64,000 bases of DNA, from contig NZ_JAFICD010000005.1 of the NCBI RefSeq assembly GCF_017833525.1, positions 62,001-126,000 on the forward strand. The letters run 5' to 3'. This document shows, piece after piece, positions 30,167 to 39,400 of this stretch. The DNA is from Duganella sp. 1411. Lineage in GTDB: Bacteria > Pseudomonadota > Gammaproteobacteria > Burkholderiales > Burkholderiaceae_D. Each line of letters opens with the position of its first letter. The stretch's first letter is position 1. The notes under the pieces were generated by a model. The model made no database searches. It saw nothing but the letters and a program-made list of their open reading frames with translations, and was not told the origin of the DNA. The translations under genes and the position numbers were made by a program.

Positions 30167-30762
30167 ACAAACGTGGTCTAGCCGGCCTGCTGCTGGCGCT
30201 GTCGGTGGTGACGGCGCCGGCCGCGCAGGCCGGCAATCAGAAGGAGGAGGCGCTGGCCGATTCGGTCCGCGTCGCCCTCGCCAACAGCATCAAGGACGCG
30301 ACGCCGCCGCGCATCATCTTCCGCAGCGAGGCCGAACGGCTGCGCTACGAGGGCTGGCTGGCGCAGATGTCGGCGCGCCTGCAGCGCAAGCTGCCCGACC
30401 AGCAAACCCGCCACGAGTTCCTCGCCACCGTCTGGTACGAGGCGCGCCGGGCCGGGCTCGAGCCGGGCATGGTGCTCGGCCTGATCCAGGTCGAATCGGC
30501 CTACCGCAAGTACGCGGTGTCGCTGGTGGGCGCGCGCGGCTACATGCAGGTCATGCCGTTCTGGACCAACGTGATCGGCGACCGCGACCGCAGCGCGCTG
30601 TTCAATATGCAAACCAATTTGCGCTACGGCTGCGCGATCCTGCGCATGTACATCGACATGGAGGGCGGCAACCTCTACCTCGCGCTGGGCCGCTACAACG
30701 GCAGCCGGGGACGCCCCCAATACCCGAACGCCGTGCTGACGGCGTGGAACAACTGGAAATAA
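30163..30762 (+). CDS. Lytic transglycosylase, SLT family
   Basis: 199 residues from GTG 30163 (GTGA overlap with the proS stop). A signal peptide ([20 protein letters not shown], cleaved near AQAG) precedes a domain with catalytic Glu111 in [15 protein letters not shown], followed by [12 protein letters not shown] and [13 protein letters not shown], and [12 protein letters not shown]: the SLT goose-type lysozyme motifs. It cleaves peptidoglycan glycan strands to form 1,6-anhydro-muropeptides in the periplasm. The coupling to proS is typical of related betaproteobacteria. The TAA is directly followed by REP-like copy 3. Confidence 0.93.
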   Translation: MNKRGLAGLLLALSVVTAPAAQAGNQKEEALADSVRVALANSIKDATPPRIIFRSEAERLRYEGWLAQMSARLQRKLPDQQTRHEFLATVWYEARRAGLEPGMVLGLIQVESAYRKYAVSLVGARGYMQVMPFWTNVIGDRDRSALFNMQTNLRYGCAILRMYIDMEGGNLYLALGRYNGSRGRPQYPNAVLTAWNNWK

Positions 30763-30855
30763 TCCGGGGTCAGGTCCACCATTTCTACACGGGTTCATCC
30801 GCAATGCCCGTCTACGGCCGGGTTTGTGTAGAAATGGTGGACCTGACCCCGGAGT
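30763..30855. repeat. REP-like palindrome, family 1, copy 3
   Basis: T then CCGGGGTCAGGTCCACC + ATTTCTACACG, a shorter 33-nt middle, then TGTGTAGAAAT + GGTGGACCTGACCCCGG + AGT. The left edge abuts the TAA (30760-30762) of the lytic transglycosylase gene. Confidence 0.9.
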
Positions 30856-30863
30856 GACAGGCG

Positions 30864-30899
30864 AAAAAAATGCCTCCGTCGCGTGGCGAGGGAGGCATC
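30864..30899 (-). terminator. Rho-independent terminator of the SWIB gene
   Basis: On the minus strand GATGCCTCC-loop-GGAGGCATTTTTTT: 8-bp stem with seven T, 34 bp beyond the SWIB stop. Confidence 0.88.
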
Positions 30900-30932
30900 C
30901 CGGCGCGGCCAGGAGGATGGCCGCCGCGCTGA

Positions 30933-31328
30933 TTATTTCAGGTGGTCGGAAATGAGCTTGGTCATCTCGAACATCGATACTTGGGCTTTGCCGCCGAATA
31001 CCGCTTTCAGCTTGTCGTCGGCGTTGATCATGCGGCGGTTGGCCGGATCTTGCAGGTCGAGCTTTTTGATGTAGTCCCAGACTTTCTTGGTCACTTCGGT
31101 GCGGGGCAGCGGGGTGGCGCCCACGACGGCTGCGAGCACGGTCGATGGCGTCATCGCTTTCATGAATGCGGCGTTCGGCTTGCGTGCGGCGGCTGGGGCC
31201 GCGGCTTTTTTCACTGCGGGTTTGGCTGCTGCTTCTTTTGCTGGTGCTGCTTTTTTCGCGGCTGCCGGTTTAGCGGCCGCGGCCTTCTTGGCTGGCGCTG
31301 CTGCTGGGGTTTTTTTGGCTGTTGCCAT
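30933..31328 (-). CDS. SWIB/MDM2 domain protein with histone H1-like N-terminal tail
   Basis: 131 residues. The first ~50 residues are a basic Lys/Ala/Pro-rich tail (AAPAKKAAAAKPAAAKKAAP), similar in composition to the histone H1-like protein encoded at 54634. The remaining part, ATPLPRTEVTKKVWDYIKKL then DLQDPANRRMINADDKLKAV and FGGKAQVSMFEMTKLISDHL, is a SWIB domain. Such proteins are found in Chlamydia and many betaproteobacteria and are thought to act on nucleoid structure. GGAGGC lies just upstream of the ATG. It has its own terminator. Confidence 0.9.
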   Translation of the reverse strand: MATAKKTPAAAPAKKAAAAKPAAAKKAAPAKEAAAKPAVKKAAAPAAARKPNAAFMKAMTPSTVLAAVVGATPLPRTEVTKKVWDYIKKLDLQDPANRRMINADDKLKAVFGGKAQVSMFEMTKLISDHLK

Positions 31329-31563
31329 TCTCGAGCCTCCTTAACGAACACATGGAAAATTGCGCAATTGATCGCACCGGCTAATATTGGTGGGGATTTA
31401 AGCCTTATGCAAGTGTTTTTCGCGTTTTTGTCTGGAAACACCACGTAATTCCCGGGCTACGTGGGCCGTTGCACCTTCCGGGGGCGCCAAGCCGCATATT
31501 TCCATGTGTCCGCGCCGTTTTGGCGCGCGCCGCCCCCGCCGCCCGGAGGCGCCGCCGCCGGCG

Positions 31564-32931
31564 TTAGCGCATGCCCGGCATCATGCCCTTCATCGAGCGC
31601 ATCATCTTCATCATGCCGCCGCCGGAGAGCTTTTTCATCATCGATTGCATCTGCTCGAACTGGGTCAGCATGCGGTTGACCTCCTGCACCTGCACGCCGG
31701 CGCCGGCGGCGATGCGGCGCTTGCGGGTGGCCTTGATCAGCTCCGGCTTGGCCCGTTCCTGCGGCGTCATCGAGTCGATGATGCCGACCATGCGCCGCAC
31801 CTGCTTGTCGGCCTGGTCCATGTTGGCGCCGCCGGCGGCCTGCTGGAACTGCGCCGGCAGCTTGTCGACCAGGCTGGCCATGCCGCCCATCTTTTTCATT
31901 TGCCCCAGCTGCGCCTTGAAGTCGTTCATGTCGAACTTGCCGCCGACCTTCATCTTCTGCGCCAGGTCGGCCGCCGCCTTGCTGTCGACGCCCTTGCGGG
32001 CCTCCTCGACCAGCGCCATGATGTCGCCCATGCCCAGCACGCGGTTGGCCATGCGCGCCGGGTCGAACGCCTCGAGGCCGTCGAGCTTTTCGGACACGCC
32101 GGCGAACTTGATCGGCTTGCCGGTGATGTGGCGCACCGACAGCGCCGCGCCGCCGCGCGAGTCGCCGTCGAGCTTGGTGAGCACGATGCCGGTCAGCGGC
32201 AGCGCGTCGTTGAAGGCCTTGGCGGTGTTGATGGCGTCCTGGCCGAGCATGGCGTCGACCACGAACAAGGTTTCGATCGGCTTGACGGCCGCGTGCACGG
32301 CGGCGATCTCGGTCATCATCGCCTCGTCGATGCCCAGGCGGCCGGCGGTGTCGATGATCAGCACGTCGTGGTAGTGCTTCTTGGCCCAGTCGAGCGCGGC
32401 CAGGGCGATGTCGACCGGCTTGTCCTGCGCCGTCGACGGGAAGAAGTCGGCGCCGACCTGGGCGGTGACCGATTGCAGCTGCGCGATCGCGGCCGGACGG
32501 TAGACGTCGGCCGACACCGTCAGCACCTTCTTCTTCTTTTCTTCCTTGAGGTACTTGGCCAGCTTGCCGACGGTGGTGGTTTTACCGACCCCCTGCAAAC
32601 CGGCCATCAGGATGATCGCCGGCGGCTGCTGGGCAAAGCTCAGCTGCGCCGCCTCGGGGCCGAGGTCGGCGCCCATGATGGCGGCCAGCTCGCGCTGCAC
32701 CACGCCGACCAGCGCCTGGCCGGGCGTGAGCGAGGAGATCACTTCCTCGCCGAGAGCTTTTTCCTTGACCCGGGCGATGAATTCGCGCACGGCCGGCAGG
32801 GCGACGTCGGCCTCGAGCAGCGCCATGCGCACCTCGCGCAGCATCTCGGCGGTGTTGGCTTCGGTCAGACGGGCCTCGCCGCGCATCGTTTTGACGACCT
32901 TGGCAAGGCGTTGGGTAAGATTATCTAGCAT
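31564..32931 (-). CDS. ffh: Signal recognition particle protein Ffh
   Basis: 455 residues from ATG 32931 (MLDNLTQRLAKVVKTMRGEA, the usual Ffh start). Ffh with 4.5S RNA binds signal sequences of nascent membrane proteins and delivers ribosomes to FtsY. N domain, G domain (LMAGLQGVGKTTTVGKLAKY, DTAGRLGIDEAMM, TKLDGDSRGGAAL), and the Met-rich M domain (QMQSMMKKLSGGGMMKMMRS) are all visible. GC-rich hairpins follow the stop. Usually ffh is divergent from a ccsA/ypjD gene; here that gene is about 9 kb away. Confidence 0.97.
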   Translation of the reverse strand: MLDNLTQRLAKVVKTMRGEARLTEANTAEMLREVRMALLEADVALPAVREFIARVKEKALGEEVISSLTPGQALVGVVQRELAAIMGADLGPEAAQLSFAQQPPAIILMAGLQGVGKTTTVGKLAKYLKEEKKKKVLTVSADVYRPAAIAQLQSVTAQVGADFFPSTAQDKPVDIALAALDWAKKHYHDVLIIDTAGRLGIDEAMMTEIAAVHAAVKPIETLFVVDAMLGQDAINTAKAFNDALPLTGIVLTKLDGDSRGGAALSVRHITGKPIKFAGVSEKLDGLEAFDPARMANRVLGMGDIMALVEEARKGVDSKAAADLAQKMKVGGKFDMNDFKAQLGQMKKMGGMASLVDKLPAQFQQAAGGANMDQADKQVRRMVGIIDSMTPQERAKPELIKATRKRRIAAGAGVQVQEVNRMLTQFEQMQSMMKKLSGGGMMKMMRSMKGMMPGMR

Positions 32932-33070
32932 GTTCGGACCTGCGAAACGGTGGGGTGGGCCGGCGCGGGGCCGGACAATGGCCGCCATTTTACCGCATCG
33001 CGCGCCGGCGGCGGCCCCGCCCGGACGGGCGGCGGCCGGTCGACCGGCCGCCGCCGCGCCGCCGCCCCGG

Positions 33071-33605
33071 CTAGTGCGGCACGTCCAGGCGCACGATGGC
33101 CGAGCCCGAGATCAGGGCGAAGCTGTAAGGCCCCAGTTTCACCGGCTGGCGCGGATGGTCCAGCAGGCCGGTCAGGTTGCCGGTCTGGCCGGGCACGCCC
33201 GCCACGATCGTGCCGTCGTCCCTGCGCACGGTCGATACCGGGTCGTCGTCGGCGGCGTAGGCGATGGTGTAGGCGCGCCCGGCGTCGTCGCGCACCGGCG
33301 CCGGCGTGAAGGCGTTCAACGTGGTGGTCGTCACCACGCCCTGCGGCGTGATCTTGTAGTTGCGGAACACCGACGAGCCATGGCCGACGATAGGGTCGGC
33401 GACGTAGAGATTGCCGTCGCTGTCGGCGCCGTTAAGGACCGGCAGGTCGAAGCGCGCGGCCGCGCCCGAGCTGTCCGGCGCCTGCTGCGGATCGCGCGGC
33501 GCACAGCGTGATGCCGGCCGCCGACTTGGACGGCGTATCGGCGCCGCCGCCGCCGCAGGCGCTGAGCGTGGCGCGGAATAGATGTCCAACGATGTTGTGC
33601 TGCAT
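33071..33605 (-). pseudogene. Frameshifted remnant of an NHL-repeat lipoprotein
   Basis: ATG at 33605 has AAGAGGT just upstream and opens a lipoprotein-like start (MQHNIVGHLFRATLSACGGG then GADTPSKSAAGIT) with a candidate lipid-modified Cys. This frame stops soon after. The adjoining frame continues with DSSGAAARFDLPVLNGADSD, GNLYVADPIVG and FRNYKITPQGVVTT, typical NHL beta-propeller repeat sequence, to a stop at 33071. A one-base shift near 33500 (in a GCGCGC tract) would join them. Even joined, the product (about 175 residues) is far shorter than a complete NHL propeller, so an internal deletion is likely too. A sequencing error in the tract would explain the shift but not the short length. 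Confidence 0.6.
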
Positions 33606-33799
33606 GCAGACCTCTTGGTTTGAGTGGGGGGGCCGGGAAGGGCAGTTGTGATATGCACATCATTGTGACATAAACAAGCTCCAAATAAGCGCGCGGCATG
33701 ACATTGCGCAAAATTTCGCTGTATCTGAAGATGCGTCTTGGTATGATTTGCACATAATAGGAAGGGTTCAGCCCGGCCTAAACTCAGGAGACAAATCGC

Positions 33800-34777
33800 A
33801 TGAAATTGACACCCTTCGGCAAGATAATAATAGCGGCCGCGGCCATGATGACGGCCGCCGGCGCCCAGGCGCAGGACGTGGTCCGCCTTGGCAACCTGAA
33901 GTTCGCCCACTACGGCGCCGTCGCCTATATCAAGGAGATCGCCCCCAAGTGCGGCATCAAGGTCGAGGAGCACATCTTCGCCAAGGGGCTGGACGTGATG
34001 CAGGCCATCATCGCAGGCGAGCTCGACGTGGGGACCACGGCGTCCGAGGCGGCCATCTCCGGCCGCGCCGGCGGCGCGCCGATCTTCGTCGTGGCCGGCT
34101 TCGCCAAGGGCGGCGCGCGGCTGGTCGGGCGCACCGACCTCAACCTGAAAACCGTCAAGGACCTCAAGGGCAAGCGCGTCGGCGTCACCCGCGGCGGCAT
34201 CCAGGAGGTGCTGCTGCTGGCCGAGCTGCAACGCAACGGCATGACCTTCTCCGACCAGCCGGGCAAGGACGTGCAACTGGTGTTCCTCGCCTACGCCGAC
34301 CTCAACCAGGCGCTGCTGGGCAAGAACATCGACGCCATGATGCAGTCCGAGCCGCAGTCGTCGCAGGCCATCAACAAGGGCTTCGGCGCCGAGATCATCA
34401 AGCCCTACGACACCCCGATCGGCGAGCCGGTGCGCACCATGGTCATGACCGAGAAGTTCTACAAGGAGAAGCGGCCGGTGGCCGAGAAGTTCATGAACTG
34501 CTTCGTGCAGGCCACCAAGACCTTCATCGAGAACCGCGCGCTGGCCGAGAAGTATGTGCGCGAGGTGGTGTTCAAGGGCCAGATCACCAAGGACGATTTC
34601 GACGACGCCATCGGCAACTCGCCGTACAGCTACGACATCACGCCCGAGCATATCCAGACCACCACCGACGTCATGGTCAAGACCGGCGTCGGCCGCATGG
34701 GCAAGCCGCCGCTGGCCAAGGACTGGGTCAAGACCGACCTGCTCGACGCGGCCAAGAAAAACCTGGGCGTGAAGTAA
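33800..34777 (+). CDS. ABC transporter substrate-binding protein, NMT1/SsuA type
   Basis: 325 residues; ATG 33800 with CAGGAGA upstream. The signal peptide MKLTPFGKIIIAAAAMMTAA (ending GAQAQ) is followed by a periplasmic binding protein of the NMT1/SsuA/TauA group: LDVMQAIIAGELDVGTTASE, VGVTRGGIQE and IDAMMQSEPQSSQAINKGFG. Members bind nitrate, sulfonates, taurine, pyrimidine precursors or aromatics. No sulfonate monooxygenase or nitrate reductase gene lies nearby, so the substrate stays open. The permease starts at the base after its stop codon. Confidence 0.87.
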   Translation: MKLTPFGKIIIAAAAMMTAAGAQAQDVVRLGNLKFAHYGAVAYIKEIAPKCGIKVEEHIFAKGLDVMQAIIAGELDVGTTASEAAISGRAGGAPIFVVAGFAKGGARLVGRTDLNLKTVKDLKGKRVGVTRGGIQEVLLLAELQRNGMTFSDQPGKDVQLVFLAYADLNQALLGKNIDAMMQSEPQSSQAINKGFGAEIIKPYDTPIGEPVRTMVMTEKFYKEKRPVAEKFMNCFVQATKTFIENRALAEKYVREVVFKGQITKDDFDDAIGNSPYSYDITPEHIQTTTDVMVKTGVGRMGKPPLAKDWVKTDLLDAAKKNLGVK

Positions 34778-35602
34778 ATGGCCGCCAACTCCTCGTGGCG
34801 GCAGGCCGCCGTCGGCATGATCGTGCCGGCCCTGGTCATCGCGCTGTGGCAGGCGGTGGCGATGCTGGGCTGGGTCAATCCGCAGGTGCTGCCGTCGCCG
34901 CTGGCGGTGGTGGAGAAGTGGATCGCCTACCTGCTGCCGCTGCAGCCGTACGACCCGGCCGCCGGCGGCTGGCTGAGCTGGGCCGTCTCCGGCGAATTGA
35001 TCACCGATTCGATCGGCAGCCTGTATCGGGTGGTGGTCGGCTTCGTCATCGGCGCCGGGCTGGCGCTGCCGATCGGGCTGGCCATGGGCGCCAAGCCCAG
35101 GGTCTACGACTGGCTCAATCCGCTGGTGCAGCTGCTGCGGCCGATCCCGCCGATCGCCTACATCCCGCTGTCGATCCTGTGGTTCGGGCTCGGTAATCCG
35201 CCGGCCGTGTTCCTGATCGCGCTGGGCGCCTTCTTCCCGGTGCTGATGAACACCATCGCCGGCGTGCGCCAGGTCGACGGCATCTACCTGCGCGCGGCCC
35301 GCAACCTGGGCGCCACCGGCAGCACCATGTTCATCCGCGTGATCCTGCCGGCCGCCGTGCCGTATATCTTGTCCGGGGTGCGCATCGGCATCGGCACCGC
35401 CTTCATCGTGGTGATCGTCTCGGAGATGATCGCGGTGAACAACGGCCTCGGTTTCCGCATCCTCGAGGCGCGCGAGTACTTCTGGTCCGACAAGATCATC
35501 GCCGGCATGATCAGCATCGGCTTGATCGGCCTGGCCATCGACGTCGGCATGAACAAGCTGAATAACCACCTGCTGCGCTGGCACCGCGGCCTGGAAAACT
35601 AG
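34778..35602 (+). CDS. ABC transporter permease, SsuC/TauC type
   Basis: 274 residues with about six hydrophobic helices. The cytoplasmic EAA-like loop is AARNLGATGSTMFIRVILPA, which docks to the ATPase; the segment LRPIPPIAYIPLSILWFGLG is characteristic of the SsuC/TauC/NrtB permeases. It starts directly after the substrate-binding protein stop and ends 8 bp before the ATPase gene, so the three form a transport operon. Confidence 0.9.
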   Translation: MAANSSWRQAAVGMIVPALVIALWQAVAMLGWVNPQVLPSPLAVVEKWIAYLLPLQPYDPAAGGWLSWAVSGELITDSIGSLYRVVVGFVIGAGLALPIGLAMGAKPRVYDWLNPLVQLLRPIPPIAYIPLSILWFGLGNPPAVFLIALGAFFPVLMNTIAGVRQVDGIYLRAARNLGATGSTMFIRVILPAAVPYILSGVRIGIGTAFIVVIVSEMIAVNNGLGFRILEAREYFWSDKIIAGMISIGLIGLAIDVGMNKLNNHLLRWHRGLEN

Positions 35603-35610
35603 GAGCGGCC

Positions 35611-36408
35611 ATGAGCGCCACCCATATCGTCGTATCGAATGTCAGCAAGGTGTTCCAGACCGCCGACCGCGAACTGGTGGCGCTCAAGGAGATCAACCTG
35701 GAGATCCCGCAGGGCCAGTTCGTCTGCCTGCTGGGGCCCTCCGGCTGCGGCAAGTCGACCCTGCTCAACGCGGTGGCCGGCTTCGCGCCGCCGTCGTCGG
35801 GCTCCATCACCGCCGACGGCAAGCTGGTGACGGGGCCGGGCCCCGAGCGCGGCATGGTGTTCCAGGAGTACGCGCTGTTCCCGTGGATGACGGTGGCCGA
35901 CAACGTCGCCTTCGGCCTGGAGATCAAGGGCATGGCCAGGGCGCAGATCGACGCCATCGTCGACAAGCTGCTCGGCATGCTGTCCTTGAACGACTTCCGC
36001 CAGCGCTTTCCGAAGGACCTGTCGGGCGGCATGCGCCAGCGGGTGGCGATCGCCCGCGTGCTGGCGCTGGACTCGCCGATCATGCTGATGGACGAGCCGT
36101 TCGGCGCCCTCGACGCGCTCACCCGGCGCAACCTGCAGGACGAGCTGCTGCGCATCTGGGCCGAGCTGAAAAAGACCATCATCTTCGTCACCCACAGTAT
36201 AGAAGAGGCGATCTACCTGGCCGACCGCATCGTCGTCATGACCTACCGGCCCGGCACCGTCAAGCGCGACCTGCTGGTCGAGCTGCCGCGCCTGCGCGAT
36301 CCGGCGGACGCCCAATTCAACGCCCTGAAGCGCGAACTGGGCCAGCTGGTCATGGAGGAACAGCAGCGCCACCACAATGACGAATTGCGGCTGGCGGCCG
36401 TCGACTGA
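35611..36408 (+). CDS. ABC transporter ATP-binding protein, SsuB/TauB type
   Basis: 265 residues; GGAGCGG lies 6 nt before the ATG. Walker A GPSGCGKST, Q-loop MVFQEYALFPWM, signature LSGGMRQRVAIARVL, Walker B IMLMDEPFGALD and the switch His in IFVTHSIEEA are all present. It energises the upstream permease. The short C-terminal part has no regulatory domain. It converges on the autotransporter gene with a 28-bp gap. Confidence 0.93.
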   Translation: MSATHIVVSNVSKVFQTADRELVALKEINLEIPQGQFVCLLGPSGCGKSTLLNAVAGFAPPSSGSITADGKLVTGPGPERGMVFQEYALFPWMTVADNVAFGLEIKGMARAQIDAIVDKLLGMLSLNDFRQRFPKDLSGGMRQRVAIARVLALDSPIMLMDEPFGALDALTRRNLQDELLRIWAELKKTIIFVTHSIEEAIYLADRIVVMTYRPGTVKRDLLVELPRLRDPADAQFNALKRELGQLVMEEQQRHHNDELRLAAVD

Positions 36409-36436
36409 GCGCGGCCGGTTTCAACGTCGCCGGCCC

Positions 36437-39400
36437 CTAGAAGGCCAAGCGCAAGCTGACCTCGCCCTTGAAACCGTAGCTCTTGCCGAAATCCCTGACG
36501 GCGGTGTTGGCCGCCACCTCGGCGTACAGGAAGCAGCGCTCGTCCACCATCGTGCTGGCGCCCATGCCGAGCTCGCCCCACAGGCGGTGGTTGCGGCGTG
36601 CTATCGGCGTGCCCGAGACGTCGGCGACGGTGCCGGCGCGCCATTCCCGGCGCAGGTTGGCGATGCCGTACAGATGGCCGGCGCCGGTCTGCCGGTCGAG
36701 CGCGAGTCCGGCGCGGGTGGTCAGGCTGTCGTCGCGGCCGGCCCGCACCGCCACCCCGGCCGGGCCGGTGAAGCGGCTGAAACCGACCTTCGAATACACC
36801 AGCTGGACCTGCGGCGTGAGCGACAGCGCCGCGCCGGCCGGCCAGCGCCGGCCCGCCTCGACGCTGTAAGCCTGGCCGTGGCCGTCGTTGCCGTCGGCCA
36901 GCGTGCCGAGCACCGACGAGGTCAGTTTGCTGTCGAACCAGCTCGCCTGGGCGCGGGCGTCGACGTAGCCGCCGTCCGCCCCCAGCCAGCTGAGCGTGGC
37001 GCCGGCGCCGTAGGCCTTGGTGTCGATGGCGCCGTTGCCGAAGACCGAGCCGACGTCGGCGTTGGCCTGGCCGACGCTGCCGAGCAGACCGAGCACGAGC
37101 GTGTTGTCGCCATGCCCGCCGAGCTGGCGCTCGACGCCCACTTCGAGCTTGCTGGTGTCGACCCGCAGGCCGGCGCCGCTGGCCGAGAACGCGGCGTTCG
37201 GGCGCGCGCGCTCGGATTGCACGCGGCCCCAGGCCGCTGACGGCCGGCCGCCGGCGGCAGCCGGCCACTGGCGGTTGCCGACGCGCTGGCGCATGGTGCC
37301 GACATCGTTCAGCGCAAGCAGCGTCTGGCCGTACGCTTCGTAGACCGGCACGCCCGGCTGGTAGAGCGGGGCGCCCGCCGGTTCGGCCGGGCCCGGCGCG
37401 ACGGCCGGGTCCGGCACGACAACCTGGACCGGCGCATCGATCAGGCTCGAGCGCAGGTACCAGTCGCCGTCGGCCGGCGTGGCCACGCCGTTCTGGCGCA
37501 GCCGGTAGCCGTAGGCGCCGGCGATCAGCGCCGGTTCGCCGCGGAATGTGTAGTTGCCGTCGAGGGTGAAGCTGCCGGCCGACGCGCCGGCCACGTCGAT
37601 GATCTTGATGCCGTTCACCGTGGCCGCGCCGAGGCCGCCGAGGTTGCGCACGCCGACGACGGTGGCGCCGGCGGTGGCGCCGGTGACGGCCAGCAGGTCG
37701 GCGCGCGAGTTGTCGCCGCCCAGCTCGGCCTTGATCTCGAGGCGTCCGCCCGCGCCCGTGTAGCCGGCGGCCGTCAAGGTGCCGAAGCGCTCGCCGCCGG
37801 GGGCGACGACGCCGGCGTTGGCCAGCGCGCCGACCACGCCGCCGCCCTCGAGGCGGGCGCCGGCGGCGACCGCCAGCGAGCCGCCGAGCCTGCCGTCGAC
37901 CGCCAGCGTGCCGGCGGCCAGCGTGGCCGCGCCGGTGTAGCGGCCGCCGTCGCCGGTGAGCCGCAGCGTGCCGGCGCCGGCCTTGGTCAGGGCGCCGGCG
38001 CCGTCGATCGCGCCGGAGAGGGTGAGGCTGGTCCCGGCCGCGGGGGCGATGGCGCCGGCGCCGGCCACCGTGACGGCGCGCCCGCTCGCCAGCGTCGCGG
38101 CGGTCGCCAGCGTGCCGCCGTCCAGGGTCAGGCGGCCGCCGGCGGCGCCGAGGTTGGCGTCGGCCGCGATGCGCAACTGCCCTTGCCGGATCAGCGTGCC
38201 GCCCGTGTAGCTGTTGTTGCCGGTGAGCGCGAGCGTGCCCAGGTCGAGCTTGACCAGTTGCGCGCCGCCGGCCAGCTCGGCGTCGACGCTGGCGGTGTAG
38301 CCGGCGCCGGCCGCCGTGCCGTCGCCGACGCGGATCGCCGCCTGCGCGCCGGCCAGCGTCAGCGCGCCGCCGCCGAGCGCGTAGCCGTCGCGGGCGAATT
38401 GCAGGCCCGAGGCGGCGACCGCGCCGCGGCTGTTGTCGATGGTGACGCTGCCGGCCGCGCCGGTGAAGATGGCGAAGCCGCCGTCGCGGTAGCCGGCGTT
38501 GACCGCGCCGGCCGCGTCGGTCCAGTGGGTGTTGCCGGCGCCGCTTTGCCACACGCCGGCGCCGCCGTCGATGGCGCCGTTGGCGCCCGGCTTGGCCGCG
38601 CCGTCCCAGAACTCGAGCCCGCCGGCGCCCGGCGCCGCCGGGGTGGACGGCGGCGCGGCGTTGACCAGGTTGACCTGGTGGGCGACCGCCGTCTGCACCG
38701 ACACCAGCGCGCCGGCCGGCAGGGCGCCCAGCGCCAGGCCGTTGTCGGTGAGCGTGCCGCCGTAGTTGGCCAACCGGTAGATGCCGACGCCGAAGGCGCC
38801 GCCGGGCGTGACCGCGACGTCCAGGGTGCCGCCCAGCGTCAGGTCGCCGCCGACGTCGATCAAGTCGTTGAGCGCGCCGCCGACCGTGTTGGCGGCGCCG
38901 GCGTCGTAGGCGATGCGCGCGCCCGCCCCGAGCACCAGGTTGCCGCCGACGGTCAGCGTGCCGGCGCCGCCGGCGCCGGGCGCCAGCACGCCGCCGGTCA
39001 GGTTGACGTTGCCGGCCAGGGTGCCGGTGCCGCCCAGCGTGCCGCCGGCCACCACGCCGGTGGCGCCGCCGAGCTTGCCGTTTACCAGCAGCGTGCCGCC
39101 GGCGACCGACGTCGCGCCGGCGAACGAGGCGCCGTCGCCGGCCAGCACCAGGGTGCCGGCGCCGCGCTTGGTCAGCGCGCCGGCGCCGGCCAGCGCGCCG
39201 GTCAGGGTCAAGGTGGTGCCGGCATCGGTGGCGATGGCGCCGGCGCCGGTGAGCGCGACCGCCCGCCCGCTGCCGAAGTCGGCCGTGGTCTCGAGCGCGC
39301 CGCCGTTGAAGGCCAGCGCGCCGGCCGCCGCGCCGAGGTTGGCGTCGCGGGCCACGCGCAGCGCGCCCTGTTCGAGCGCGGTGCCGCCGGCGTAGGTGTT

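Noticed and set aside
33736-33760. Sigma-54 promoter-like GG...TTTGCA before the ABC binding-protein gene
   Set aside because: Spacing between GG and GC is 8 nt instead of 10, so it cannot be a standard -24/-12 element.
33606-35584. Upstream continuation of the NHL-like frame across the ABC genes
   Set aside because: That part of the frame is antisense of the binding protein and permease; only the part after 33605 resembles a protein.
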